This document shows positions 1-5,680 of a stretch of DNA of 6,445 bases, one piece after another (position 1 is the stretch's first letter; each line of letters begins with the position of its first letter). The stretch is from an uncultured Prevotellaceae bacterium (lineage in GTDB: Bacteria; Bacteroidota; Bacteroidia; Bacteroidales; Bacteroidaceae). Made by a program: the position numbers and the translations under genes. The stretch covers positions 1 through 6,445 of the forward strand of contig CALAVF010000216.1 of assembly GCA_937892315.1 (NCBI GenBank). The letters run 5' to 3'. Below the pieces are notes generated by a model. The model did no database searches. It saw only the letters and a program-made list of their open reading frames with translations, and had not been told where the DNA came from.

Positions 1-46
1 TGTATAGCCCTGGTTTGCCTGAGATGGCGAGAACTTTCTTAATCAT
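1..46 (-). CDS. DUF5606 family protein, N-terminal fragment (runs off left edge)
   Basis: Only the first 15 codons and one base are in the window. Read leftward from ATG at 46-44 they give MIKKVLAISGKPGLY. From memory, this strongly resembles the opening of the small DUF5606 proteins that follow coaE in Bacteroidales; their function is unknown. The start codon lies inside the end of coaE, in the -1/+2 frame: the ATG precedes the coaE TAA (41-39), an 8-base overlap that suggests translational coupling. The family call rests on 15 residues plus gene order, so it is probable rather than certain. A start further upstream inside coaE cannot be excluded, but the lysine-rich opening looks like a true N-terminus. 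Confidence 0.72.
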   Translation of the reverse strand, partial: MIKKVLAISGKPGLY

Positions 47-641
47 ATTTTGAGTTTTTGAGTTGATTCTTCATTTTATAAAGGATGGCGTCGATTTGGG
101 ACGAGAGGTCGTGGATGCCGTCGTTGCGGATGATGAAGTCGGCAAGTTGGCGTTTCTTCCGCTCGTCCATCTGCTGTGCCATGCGTGCTTCGATTTGTCT
201 CCGTGTGGCACGGTCGCGTTGCATGGCTCGTTTCAGGCGGATGGCTTTGGGGGCGAAGACCTCGACGGTTTTATCGACGGTGGTGTGGAAGCCTGACTCG
301 AAGAGGATGGCGCTTTCCTGAACCACGATGTCGGCGGGTTGTGACGCTGCCCATCGGAGGAAGTCCTGCTTGACGACGGGATGGACAATGCGGTTGATGC
401 GGGCGGCATTGTCGGCGTTGGCAAAGAGGAAGCGGGCGACGGCGGGTTTGTTCAACACATTATTTATATATGCGTCTTCGCCTATCAGTTGGCTGAGTTG
501 CTGCCGGATGGCGGCACTCTCCACCATGAGCCGCTTGGCTTCTTCGTCGCAGTTGTAAACGGGTATTCCTCTTTGCCTGAGCAGGTTGCACACGTAGGAC
601 TTGCCGCTGCCAATTCCTCCTGTGATACCGATTCGCATCAT
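39..641 (-). CDS. coaE: Dephospho-CoA kinase
   Basis: This 200-residue protein is a P-loop kinase of the usual CoaE length. CoaE phosphorylates the 3'-hydroxyl of the ribose in dephospho-CoA using ATP, the last step of coenzyme A synthesis, in the cytosol. The Walker A motif GGIGSGKS is at residues 8-15. A conserved Asp follows at residue 32 (YNCDEEAKRL), then the HPVV segment at 87-90, the QESAILFESG strand (108-117, equivalent to the family's PLLFE motif) and an Arg-rich lid (QRDRATRRQIEARM, 141-154). The start is the first of two tandem ATGs. It forms an ATGA stop-start overlap with the upstream ybbR-like gene, which favours this choice over the second ATG at 638. The 3' end overlaps the DUF5606 start, so the gene sits in the middle of a coupled operon. 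No key residue appears to be missing. Confidence 0.96.
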   Translation of the reverse strand: MMRIGITGGIGSGKSYVCNLLRQRGIPVYNCDEEAKRLMVESAAIRQQLSQLIGEDAYINNVLNKPAVARFLFANADNAARINRIVHPVVKQDFLRWAASQPADIVVQESAILFESGFHTTVDKTVEVFAPKAIRLKRAMQRDRATRRQIEARMAQQMDERKKRQLADFIIRNDGIHDLSSQIDAILYKMKNQLKNSKYD

Positions 642-1618
642 TCTGTTTCTTGTTCTATGACATATTCCACATATTCTGGCGACACACGCAGATGGCGTAT
701 GTTCTCTGGCTGCTGACGCACGTGGAGTTTGCAACGCTTGGAGTCTTTCTGGGTCTCTTTGTAATCGACCACCAGGAGGAAACTCTCGGCGTTGATTTCG
801 TCGTAGAGTGTGGAACTGACCAGGAAGGTGACCGTCGCTTTCAGCGGGAACATACGCATGATTTTGTTGTTGGGCACATTCTCGCTGTAGATGGGCACTT
901 GGATGGTCTTGTCGGTGAAGATGTCCACGCACAGGGTGGCATCGATGGAGTCGGGTATCACTTTCATGCCGTTGGGCACTTGGAGTGCCAACTTGCAGAA
1001 GGTCGTGTCTTCCAGATTCTCGAAGGCGATGTCTTCGGTCTCGACGCTGTTGATTCTCCTGAAGAGGCTGCTGGGTGCATAGACATCGACGGAGTCGGGT
1101 GTCAGGATGGTGCCGCACAGATAGCGTCCTGCAGTTGTCGTCACCTTTCCGCCGAAGACCACAGGAACTCGCTTCCGCAAGCCGCTGGAGTAGTAAACTT
1201 CCACTTTGCTCGGGACGGTGGACTTGTAGGTCAACTCTTTGGGCTTCTTCTTCAAGGCTGCCCGCCGGAAGGTGTTGGCATCGATGGTGATTTTGCCCGA
1301 TTTGGTATTGACGTCCTTGTAGTTGACGACCAGTTCGTGAGGCTCGTTCTTCATGAACTTGTAGTAGAACGCATCCCAGCCTTTTCCGGAGTAGTTGACG
1401 CTGATTTCGGTGGGCATCTCGCTGGTGTAGATGATGTTTCTGGGGACGTCCTCTATTTTCAGGACATAGTTGATGCTCACCTCGGTCGTCTCCTTGATGG
1501 ATTGCATGAACCAAAAGACGATGGACACGGCGAGGAACACCAGAAACACCAAAAAATCGCGGTTGATTTTTACCAACCGCAATCTTCTGAGTATGACCTT
1601 TGCGATGTCGGCAACCAT
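638..1618 (-). CDS. YbbR-like domain membrane-anchored protein
   Basis: This 326-residue protein has a basic N-terminus (residues 1-20, with RRLRLVK) and a single hydrophobic segment at about 21-38 (DFLVFLVFLAVSIVFWF). The rest is a long beta-rich extracytoplasmic region, consistent with several degenerate YbbR repeats (VSINYVLKIEDVP; EVYYSSGLRKRVPVVF; DSVDVYAPSSLF; IQVPIYSENVP). The expected topology is N-in with the bulk in the periplasm. In Firmicutes, YbbR proteins (CdaR) regulate the diadenylate cyclase CdaA. No cyclase gene lies beside this one, so that role should not be assumed. The placement between yajC and coaE is one I recall from Bacteroidales. The stop codon overlaps the coaE start by four bases, and the gap to yajC is 36 bp. 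The family call is good; the function is unknown. Confidence 0.85.
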   Translation of the reverse strand: MVADIAKVILRRLRLVKINRDFLVFLVFLAVSIVFWFMQSIKETTEVSINYVLKIEDVPRNIIYTSEMPTEISVNYSGKGWDAFYYKFMKNEPHELVVNYKDVNTKSGKITIDANTFRRAALKKKPKELTYKSTVPSKVEVYYSSGLRKRVPVVFGGKVTTTAGRYLCGTILTPDSVDVYAPSSLFRRINSVETEDIAFENLEDTTFCKLALQVPNGMKVIPDSIDATLCVDIFTDKTIQVPIYSENVPNNKIMRMFPLKATVTFLVSSTLYDEINAESFLLVVDYKETQKDSKRCKLHVRQQPENIRHLRVSPEYVEYVIEQETE

Positions 1619-1654
1619 ACAGATTCGATTACAGCGTTTGGAGAGAAACGGAGA

Positions 1655-1972
1655 TTATTGCTGTTGTTGCTGGCTGCCTTCTGCGTAAACGTAGTTGCGG
1701 TCAATCTGAACCGTAACTCCCTTGGCAATTTCGAGCGTGATGTATGGCTCGCCCTCGTTGAGCGACTTGACGGTGCCATGGACACCGCTGGCTGTGATGA
1801 CTTTGCTGCCGATGGTGAGACCCTTGCGGAAGTTCTCGATTTCCTTCTGACGCTTGCGCTGTGGCTTAATCATGAAGAAATATACAATGGCGAACATGGC
1901 GACAATCATGATGATCATGCTCCAGTCGAAACCGCCTCTTGCAGCACCTGCTGCCTGAATCAAGTTGAACAT
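1655..1972 (-). CDS. yajC: Preprotein translocase accessory subunit YajC
   Basis: This 105-residue protein has the standard YajC layout. There is a short N-terminus, one membrane segment at about 17-36 (DWSMIIMIVAMFAIVYFFMI), then the conserved KPQRKRQKE basic patch. A small cytoplasmic beta domain follows, with the family motif GLTIGSKVITASGVHGTV and the TVQIDRNYV stretch. YajC associates with SecDF and SecYEG in the inner membrane and supports protein export, though it is not essential in E. coli. The C-terminus is a glycine-serine followed by five glutamines, a variable tail. The gene is second in the leftward operon, 66 bp after nusB and 36 bp before the YbbR-like gene. The start is preceded by an A-rich stretch with no clear Shine-Dalgarno sequence, typical of the phylum. 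Confidence 0.95.
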   Translation of the reverse strand: MFNLIQAAGAARGGFDWSMIIMIVAMFAIVYFFMIKPQRKRQKEIENFRKGLTIGSKVITASGVHGTVKSLNEGEPYITLEIAKGVTVQIDRNYVYAEGSQQQQQ

Positions 1973-2038
1973 AGTCTTATTTTCTTTTATTTAATAATGA
2001 ATGTGAATTTCTTGTTGGGTGTGTCCTGAGGGTGTGGC

Positions 2039-2968
2039 TTACTGCGCCTTGGTGAGTTTGTTCTCTTTCTGCAAGGTCTTTGCCACCGCGTCGATGATGC
2101 CGTTGACGTAGCCGGCACTCTTGGGGGTGCTGTACCACTTGGCGATTTCCACATATTCGTTGATGGTGACGGAGATGGGAATCTGCGGGAAACTGAGCAG
2201 TTCTGCCACGGCAATCTGCATGATGATGACATCCATGTAGGCAAGGCGGTTGAACTCCCAGTTCTTGGTGCACTTGCCGATGAGCGAGCGGTAGTATTCG
2301 TCGTTGAGGATGGTGCGGCGGAACAGGCGAGTGGCAAACTCGCGGTCTTCCAAGTCCTTGTACTCGGGCACCAACTCTTGGTCGGCACCGTTCTTTGCCT
2401 CGAAACGCTTGATGGTCTTCAGCACGAACGTGTCGATGATTTCGCGGTCGTCGTTCCAGTAGAGGCTCTGGTCCTCCAGGATGTCGTCGATACGCTCATC
2501 CTTCATGATGATGTTCTTGTAAATCTTACGCCACACTTCGCGGTCGTCGGCATAGGTGACGCTTTCCTGAGCCATGTACTCTTTATAGTACTCGCTCTCA
2601 ACGATATCGGTGTACAGTTTCTTGATGTAGTCGATGTCGTTGTCCCAAGTCTTCTTCTTCGTCTCAACAAACTCTTGCAGTTGTTTGTTGTTCTCAAGTT
2701 GAGTGGTAAATTGGTTGTCGGCAAACCTGTGGCTGACAGGTTCGTCGATGTGGGCAACCTTGTTGAGTTGCTCTTTATGTTCTACCTGCTGGAAAGCGTA
2801 GCGTGAAACGCTGACCATGAGGAGAAGCATGTAGTTGTAGAGGTCGTATGCTTTGGATAGACTGAACAGCAGTTCTTTTTCTGCTGTCTCAATGTTTTTC
2901 CCACTGTTCTGATAGTAGGCGTACATGAGTTGTACGATTTTCAGACGTATGAGTGTGCGGTTTATCAT
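2039..2968 (-). CDS. nusB: Transcription antitermination factor NusB (long Bacteroidota form)
   Basis: The C-terminal part, about residues 205-300, is a recognisable NusB helical domain. It contains NRLAYMDVIIMQIAVAELL, then a SVTINEYVEIAKWYS segment and the SAGYVNGIIDAVAKTL signature. The first helix (NRTLIRLKIVQLMYAYYQ, 3-20) matches the NusB N-terminus. Between them lies a large charged helical insertion, so the protein is 309 residues against about 140 in E. coli. I recall long NusB proteins as normal for Bacteroidota, so this is not a fusion peculiar to this strain. NusB with NusE (S10) binds boxA RNA and promotes antitermination on rRNA operons. It is the first gene of the leftward operon, and a likely promoter lies about 100 bp upstream. 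ATG at 2968 is the only sensible start, because it directly precedes the conserved helix. Confidence 0.93.
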   Translation of the reverse strand: MINRTLIRLKIVQLMYAYYQNSGKNIETAEKELLFSLSKAYDLYNYMLLLMVSVSRYAFQQVEHKEQLNKVAHIDEPVSHRFADNQFTTQLENNKQLQEFVETKKKTWDNDIDYIKKLYTDIVESEYYKEYMAQESVTYADDREVWRKIYKNIIMKDERIDDILEDQSLYWNDDREIIDTFVLKTIKRFEAKNGADQELVPEYKDLEDREFATRLFRRTILNDEYYRSLIGKCTKNWEFNRLAYMDVIIMQIAVAELLSFPQIPISVTINEYVEIAKWYSTPKSAGYVNGIIDAVAKTLQKENKLTKAQ

Positions 2969-3065
2969 AATTCAAAAAACTCTTTTTTTGCAAGTTATTT
3001 AAGGATGTTGAGGTTGACCCACCTGATGTTACTTTGCTTTTACCTTGGTTTTCATAATTTGGGTG

Positions 3066-3073
3066 CAAATTTA
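3066..3073 (-). promoter_or_regulatory. Probable -7 box of the nusB operon promoter
   Basis: Read leftward, this is TAAATTTG followed by CACCC. It fits the Bacteroidota primary-sigma -7 element TAnnTTTG exactly and lies in the AT-rich region before nusB. Transcription would start near 3058, giving a leader of roughly 90 nt. A clear TTTG -33 element is not visible 19-21 nt upstream, where the sequence is A/T-rich, so the call rests on the -7 box and its position. Confidence 0.55.
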
Positions 3074-3145
3074 GTGATTTTCTTTGAAAAAATTCGTCTT
3101 TTTTGTGGAATGATTGTGTTAAAACGAAAAAAATGGGCGAAAATC

Positions 3146-3176
3146 TTGTGTAAAAGAAAAATAATTGACAATTTTG
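3146..3176 (+). promoter_or_regulatory. Candidate promoter for the DUF3276 gene
   Basis: TTG at 3146-3148 is followed after 20 nt by CAATTTTG at 3169-3176. The second element differs from the Bacteroidota TAnnTTTG box only at its first base, and the spacing is in the accepted 19-21 range. Transcription would begin near 3183, giving a leader of about 50 nt. In such AT-rich DNA a one-mismatch match can arise by chance, so confidence is low. Confidence 0.33.
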
Positions 3177-3232
3177 TAGCAAATTTTGAAAAAGTAACTA
3201 AAAAAGTAAACAAATATAAACAATAATATCAC

Positions 3233-3655
3233 ATGAACGAAACAGACAAAGACTTGATTTTCTCGGAAAGTGTCAAGGCTGGTAAGCGCATCTACTACTT
3301 CGATGTGAAGCAGAGTAGAAATGGTGACAGGTACATAGCCATCACGGAGAGTAAGAAGATTAATGAGGGCACTTTTGAGAATCCTCGTTTTGTATTTGAA
3401 AAGCATAAGTTGTTCCTCTACAAGGAAGACTATGATAAGTTTGTTGAAGCGCTGGGCAAGACTCTGGATGTCGCAAAGGGCAATATCTCTGTGGCAGAGG
3501 CTAATGCTGCAAAGGAAGAGGCTTATGCCGAGCAGGCTGAGGCCGCCGCACCAGAGGTAGAGGCTGCACCTGCCCCCGCACCAGAGGCTGAGGCAGAGTC
3601 GGAAGATAAAGTGGAGAAGAAGAGTTTCCTGGATAAAGTGAAAGACATCTTCTGA
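3233..3655 (+). CDS. DUF3276 / PUR-domain nucleic-acid-binding protein
   Basis: This 140-residue protein belongs to the DUF3276 family, which includes the Borrelia Pur-alpha homologue BpuR, a single-domain PUR protein that binds RNA and DNA. The PUR-like domain spans about residues 6-82 (DLIFSESVKAGKRIYYFDV, then RNGDRYIAITESKK, then RFVFEKHKLFLYKEDYDKFVEAL), in the expected beta-beta-beta-beta-alpha order. A low-complexity Ala/Glu/Pro linker follows at about 87-126. The protein ends in a short amphipathic helix (EKKSFLDKVKDIF, 128-140). The start at 3233 follows an A-rich leader without Shine-Dalgarno sequence, and an upstream in-frame extension would enter non-coding AT-rich DNA. It probably forms its own transcription unit, since rplY has a separate promoter. 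The nucleic-acid-binding role is inferred from the family; the targets in this organism are unknown. Confidence 0.87.
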   Translation: MNETDKDLIFSESVKAGKRIYYFDVKQSRNGDRYIAITESKKINEGTFENPRFVFEKHKLFLYKEDYDKFVEALGKTLDVAKGNISVAEANAAKEEAYAEQAEAAAPEVEAAPAPAPEAEAESEDKVEKKSFLDKVKDIF

Positions 3656-3666
3656 TGCTCTCACGG

Positions 3667-3690
3667 AGCGTCAAAACGCTTTGTTTGACG
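3667..3690 (+). terminator. Weak terminator-like hairpins after the DUF3276 gene
   Basis: AGCGT (3667-3671) and ACGCT (3676-3680) pair around a CAAA loop and are followed by TTGTTT. An overlapping alternative pairs CGTCAAA (3669-3675) with TTTGACG (3684-3690) over an eight-base loop. The first form resembles a short intrinsic terminator with a poor U-tract. The position, 12 bp after the stop codon and before the rplY promoter, fits a terminator, but the stem has only five pairs. Confidence 0.35.
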
Positions 3691-3740
3691 ACAGCAATTC
3701 GACTAAATCACTGAAAAGATAGAAAAATAAAGGTAAAACT

Positions 3741-3771
3741 TTTGTGGTTTCCTGCAAAAGTTGTACCTTTG
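3741..3771 (+). promoter_or_regulatory. rplY promoter (Bacteroidota -33/-7 consensus)
   Basis: TTTG at 3741-3744 and TACCTTTG at 3764-3771 are separated by exactly 19 nt. This matches both elements of the Bacteroidota primary-sigma promoter and their spacing without a mismatch. The predicted transcription start is around 3777-3779, which gives rplY a leader of about 100 nt. A perfect promoter suits a highly expressed ribosomal protein gene and indicates that rplY is transcribed independently of the DUF3276 gene. Confidence 0.82.
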
Positions 3772-3786
3772 TGCCGCTTTTTTGGG

Positions 3787-3859
3787 CAACACATAGGCTC
3801 ACTCCCCTAAAAGTGGGTCATCGTGTGATGGCGAATTAAGCTTGTACAAAAACTTAATT
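3787..3859 (+). ncRNA. Structured 5' leader of rplY (candidate cis-regulatory RNA)
   Basis: The leader can fold into two consecutive hairpins. In the first, CACAT (3790-3794) pairs with GTGTG (3823-3827); an A / AUC internal loop follows, then GGCTCAC (3796-3802) pairs with GTGGGTC (3813-3819) around a ten-base UCCCCUAAAA loop. Several pairs are G-U. In the second, AATTAAG (3834-3840) pairs perfectly with CTTAATT (3853-3859) around a 12-base loop. The remaining 19 nt before the ATG are A-rich and unpaired. Ribosomal-protein genes often carry autoregulatory leaders, so feedback by L25 is plausible, but this is inference. The pairing was found by eye without covariation, and I cannot match it to a named RNA family. 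Confidence 0.42.
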
Positions 3860-3878
3860 TATAGTAACACAACAAAAA

Positions 3879-4481
3879 ATGAAAGAAATTACACTCAATG
3901 CTCAGACGCGTACTGAGTATGGCAAGAAGGCCAGCCGTGACCTTCGTCGCGCTGGTCAGATTCCAGCAGTATTTTATGGTGTAGAGAAGGACGATAAAGG
4001 CCTTCCAGTTGCAAAGCCTATCAAAATCTCTGAGAAAGAGTTGGCAAAACTTCTCTACACTCCTAACGTGTACATCGTGAACCTCGTGGTTGACGGTAAG
4101 TCTGTAAAGGCTATCCTGAAGGACCTCCAGTGCGATTTCGTGACTGACCGTCCAGTACACGTTGACTTCTATCAGATTACAGAGGACAAGCCTGTTGTTT
4201 TTGAGATTCCTGTGAAACTCAATGGTCTTGCTGAAGGTGTACGTGCCGGTGGTAAACTCACACTCAACGTTCGCAAGTTGGCTGTGAAGGCTCCATACAC
4301 GAAGTTCCCAGACACACTCGACATCGACGTGACGAACCTCGGTCTTGGCAAGGCAATGAAGGTGGAGGCTCTTTCTTACGAAGGTCTTGAAATCATCACC
4401 TCTAAGGAAGTGGTCGTTTGTGCCGTTCGCATGACTCGTGCCGCTCGTGCTGCACAGGCAGAGGCAGAGGCTAACCAGTAA
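3879..4481 (+). CDS. rplY: 50S ribosomal protein L25 / general stress protein Ctc
   Basis: This 200-residue protein is the long two-domain (CTC/TL5) form of L25. The N-terminal domain, about residues 1-95, binds 5S rRNA and shows the family pattern TRTEYGKKASRDLRRAGQIP then AVFYG. The C-terminal beta domain, about 100-190, contains the characteristic GLAEGVRAGGKL segment (116-127) and the VTNLGLGKAMKV stretch. A short Ala/Glu tail (AARAAQAEAEANQ) ends the protein. L25 sits in the central protuberance of the large subunit. Arginine codons are mostly CGT, in keeping with high expression. The gene has its own consensus promoter and a structured leader upstream and a strong intrinsic terminator 31 bp after its stop, so it is probably largely monocistronic with some read-through into pth. 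Confidence 0.96.
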   Translation: MKEITLNAQTRTEYGKKASRDLRRAGQIPAVFYGVEKDDKGLPVAKPIKISEKELAKLLYTPNVYIVNLVVDGKSVKAILKDLQCDFVTDRPVHVDFYQITEDKPVVFEIPVKLNGLAEGVRAGGKLTLNVRKLAVKAPYTKFPDTLDIDVTNLGLGKAMKVEALSYEGLEIITSKEVVVCAVRMTRAARAAQAEAEANQ

Positions 4482-4511
4482 TCTGCTGTTGAATGACATT
4501 GTAACACTTAC

Positions 4512-4549
4512 AGGAGCCACCATTGTGTGGTTCCTTTTATTTTTATCTT
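4512..4549 (+). terminator. Rho-independent terminator after rplY
   Basis: GGAGCCAC (4513-4520) pairs with GTGGTTCC (4527-4534), with one G-U pair and a further A-T pair at the base. The loop is six bases (CATTGT) and the stem is followed at once by a T-rich run (TTTTATTTTTATCTT, 4535-4549). This is a textbook intrinsic terminator. It ends immediately before the first plausible ATG of pth, so pth expression needs read-through or an unseen promoter. Confidence 0.85.
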
Positions 4550-5167
4550 ATGTGGTTGTTCAATTTGTTCCGTCGAAAACCTTCGGAACCTGTAGATTAT
4601 AGCATGAAATATTTGATAGTGGGGCTTGGGAATATCGGCGACGAGTATGTGGGTACTCGCCACAATATCGGTTTCCGCACCGTCGATGCCTTTGCCAAGA
4701 AGCAGGGCGTGGAATGGGCGGACAAACGCTATGGTGCCATTGCCAAGACACGTGTGAAGAATGCGGAACTGACCCTCTTGAAGCCGTCCACCTACATGAA
4801 CCTTTCGGGGCAGGCGGTGCGGTATTGGGCACAGCAGGAGAAGATTCCGTTGGAGAACCTCTTGGTCATTGTTGACGACCTGAGCCTGCCCGTCGGAAAG
4901 GTGCGGATGCGTGGCAACGGAAGCGCTGGCGGTCATAACGGATTGAAAAACATCGAGTCGTGCATGATGACCCAGAACTATGCTCGCATCAAGTTTGGCA
5001 TCGGAAACGACTTCCCCAAAGGAACGCAGGTGGACTTTGTGCTCGGGCAGTTCAGCGACGAGGACAACAAAATCATCGACGAGAAAGTGGAGTACGTGGG
5101 CGAGATGATTAAGAGTTTCTGCCTGCAAGGGCTGGAACGCACGATGAACCAGTATAACAAGAAATAG
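4550..5167 (+). CDS. pth: Peptidyl-tRNA hydrolase
   Basis: Pth cleaves the ester bond of peptidyl-tRNAs released from stalled ribosomes and so recycles tRNA. All hallmarks are present. With the start at 4550, Asn28 lies in YLIVGLGN, the catalytic His38 in TRHNIGF (E. coli His20), Asn84 in YMNLSG, Asp109 in IVDDLSLP (E. coli Asp93) and His129 in GGHNGL (E. coli His113). The start is uncertain. ATG 4550 gives 205 residues with an 18-residue aromatic and basic extension ([18 protein letters not shown]). ATG 4604 gives the canonical 187-residue form beginning [14 protein letters not shown] at 4523 lies in the terminator loop and is unlikely. I chose 4550 because the extension has ordinary codons and, from memory, similar extensions occur in other Bacteroidota Pth proteins. 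The S4-domain gene follows 46 bp downstream. Confidence 0.93.
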   Translation: MWLFNLFRRKPSEPVDYSMKYLIVGLGNIGDEYVGTRHNIGFRTVDAFAKKQGVEWADKRYGAIAKTRVKNAELTLLKPSTYMNLSGQAVRYWAQQEKIPLENLLVIVDDLSLPVGKVRMRGNGSAGGHNGLKNIESCMMTQNYARIKFGIGNDFPKGTQVDFVLGQFSDEDNKIIDEKVEYVGEMIKSFCLQGLERTMNQYNKK

Positions 5168-5213
5168 TCGGAAACAAATGGTACTTCGTACTGGATAAAT
5201 TGTACATGATAAG

Positions 5214-5663
5214 ATGGAAGCAAGACTTGACAAATGGCTGTGGGCATCTCGCATCTTCAAGACGCGGACCATTGCTGCTGATGCCTGCAAGAATGGGCGT
5301 ATCACCATCGGCGGGGTGAAGCAGAAAGCCTCTAAAATGATTAAGGAGGGTGACGTGATAGAGGTGCGTAAACCGCCCATCACTTATTCCTTCAAGGTGC
5401 TGAAAGCCATCCAGAACCGTGTGGGGGCGAAACTCGTCCCCGAAGTGCTCGAAAACGTCACAGCCAAAGAGCAACTGGAACTGTTGGAGATGAATCGCAT
5501 CAGCGGTTTTGTCGGCAGGGCACGAGGCACGGGACGACCCACCAAAAAGGAACGCCGCGAACTCGACGACTTCATCCAGCCCACTTTCTTCGGCGATTTC
5601 GACTTCGATTTCGATTTTGATGACGAAGACGACGAGGACGGGTTTGAAGAATACGAAGCGTAA
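5214..5663 (+). CDS. S4-domain RNA-binding protein, Hsp15 (HslR)-like
   Basis: This 149-residue protein has an N-terminal S4 RNA-binding fold at about residues 2-65 (EARLDKWLWASRIFKTRTIA, then DACKNGRITIGGVK, then SKMIKEGDVIEVRK). The RGTGRPTKKERRELDDF segment at about 104-120 is typical of Hsp15-type proteins. E. coli Hsp15 binds free 50S subunits carrying a nascent chain and helps recycle blocked subunits, which fits with pth directly upstream. The last 22 residues form a strikingly acidic tail with alternating Phe and Asp (DFDFDFDFDDEDDEDG, 128-143) that E. coli Hsp15 lacks, as I recall it. The start ATG at 5214 directly precedes the conserved S4 opening. The 46-bp gap to pth has no clear promoter, so the two are probably cotranscribed. 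A 17-bp hairpin follows. Confidence 0.9.
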   Translation: MEARLDKWLWASRIFKTRTIAADACKNGRITIGGVKQKASKMIKEGDVIEVRKPPITYSFKVLKAIQNRVGAKLVPEVLENVTAKEQLELLEMNRISGFVGRARGTGRPTKKERRELDDFIQPTFFGDFDFDFDFDDEDDEDGFEEYEA

Positions 5664-5680
5664 GAAAAGAACCTGAAGCG

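Larger units (their letters stand above)
2969..3232. other. AT-rich divergent intergenic region between nusB and the DUF3276 gene
   Basis: This 264-bp region has no convincing gene. It separates two divergent transcription units and is far richer in A and T than the flanking coding DNA. It holds the leftward -7 box at 3073-3066 and a weaker rightward promoter candidate at 3146-3176. A nine-base direct repeat (AAAAAGTAA at 3189-3197 and 3201-3209) lies just before the DUF3276 start. The nusB side contains a small AGGT/ACCT inverted repeat near 3010-3025 that is too short to interpret. Confidence 0.8.

Noticed and set aside
642..1514. The coaE reading frame stays open for 291 codons upstream of coaE, which could suggest a longer fused protein.
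   Set aside because: This stretch is the shifted frame of the YbbR-like gene. Its translation is Arg/Gln/His-rich with no domain, and the coaE start is fixed by the P-loop position and the ATGA overlap.
650..2029. A 459-codon rightward open frame opposite the YbbR-like gene and yajC.
   Set aside because: It is antisense to two well-recognised genes, its protein is Asp/Val/His/Gly-biased without a known motif, and open antisense frames are common with this codon use.
2930..3226. A 98-codon rightward open frame in the AT-rich divergent region.
   Set aside because: It begins inside nusB, overlaps the probable nusB promoter, and gives a Phe/Lys/Leu-rich product expected from AT-rich non-coding DNA.
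3828..3839. A three-codon open frame (ATG GCG AAT TAA) in the rplY leader, possibly a leader peptide.
   Set aside because: It is too short to distinguish from chance and its ATG lies at the foot of a predicted stem.
3807..4523. A 238-codon leftward open frame opposite rplY.
   Set aside because: It mirrors a certain ribosomal-protein gene and has a Cys/His/Leu-rich composition typical of antisense shadows.
5168..5213. A possible hslR-type promoter or hairpin (GTAC/GTAC around TTC; TAAATTGT) in the gap after pth.
   Set aside because: The palindrome has only four pairs and the box misses the TAnnTTTG consensus at two positions with no matching -33 element.
4508..5383. A 291-codon leftward open frame opposite pth and the start of the S4-domain gene.
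   Set aside because: It spans two certain genes on the other strand and shows no recognisable domain.
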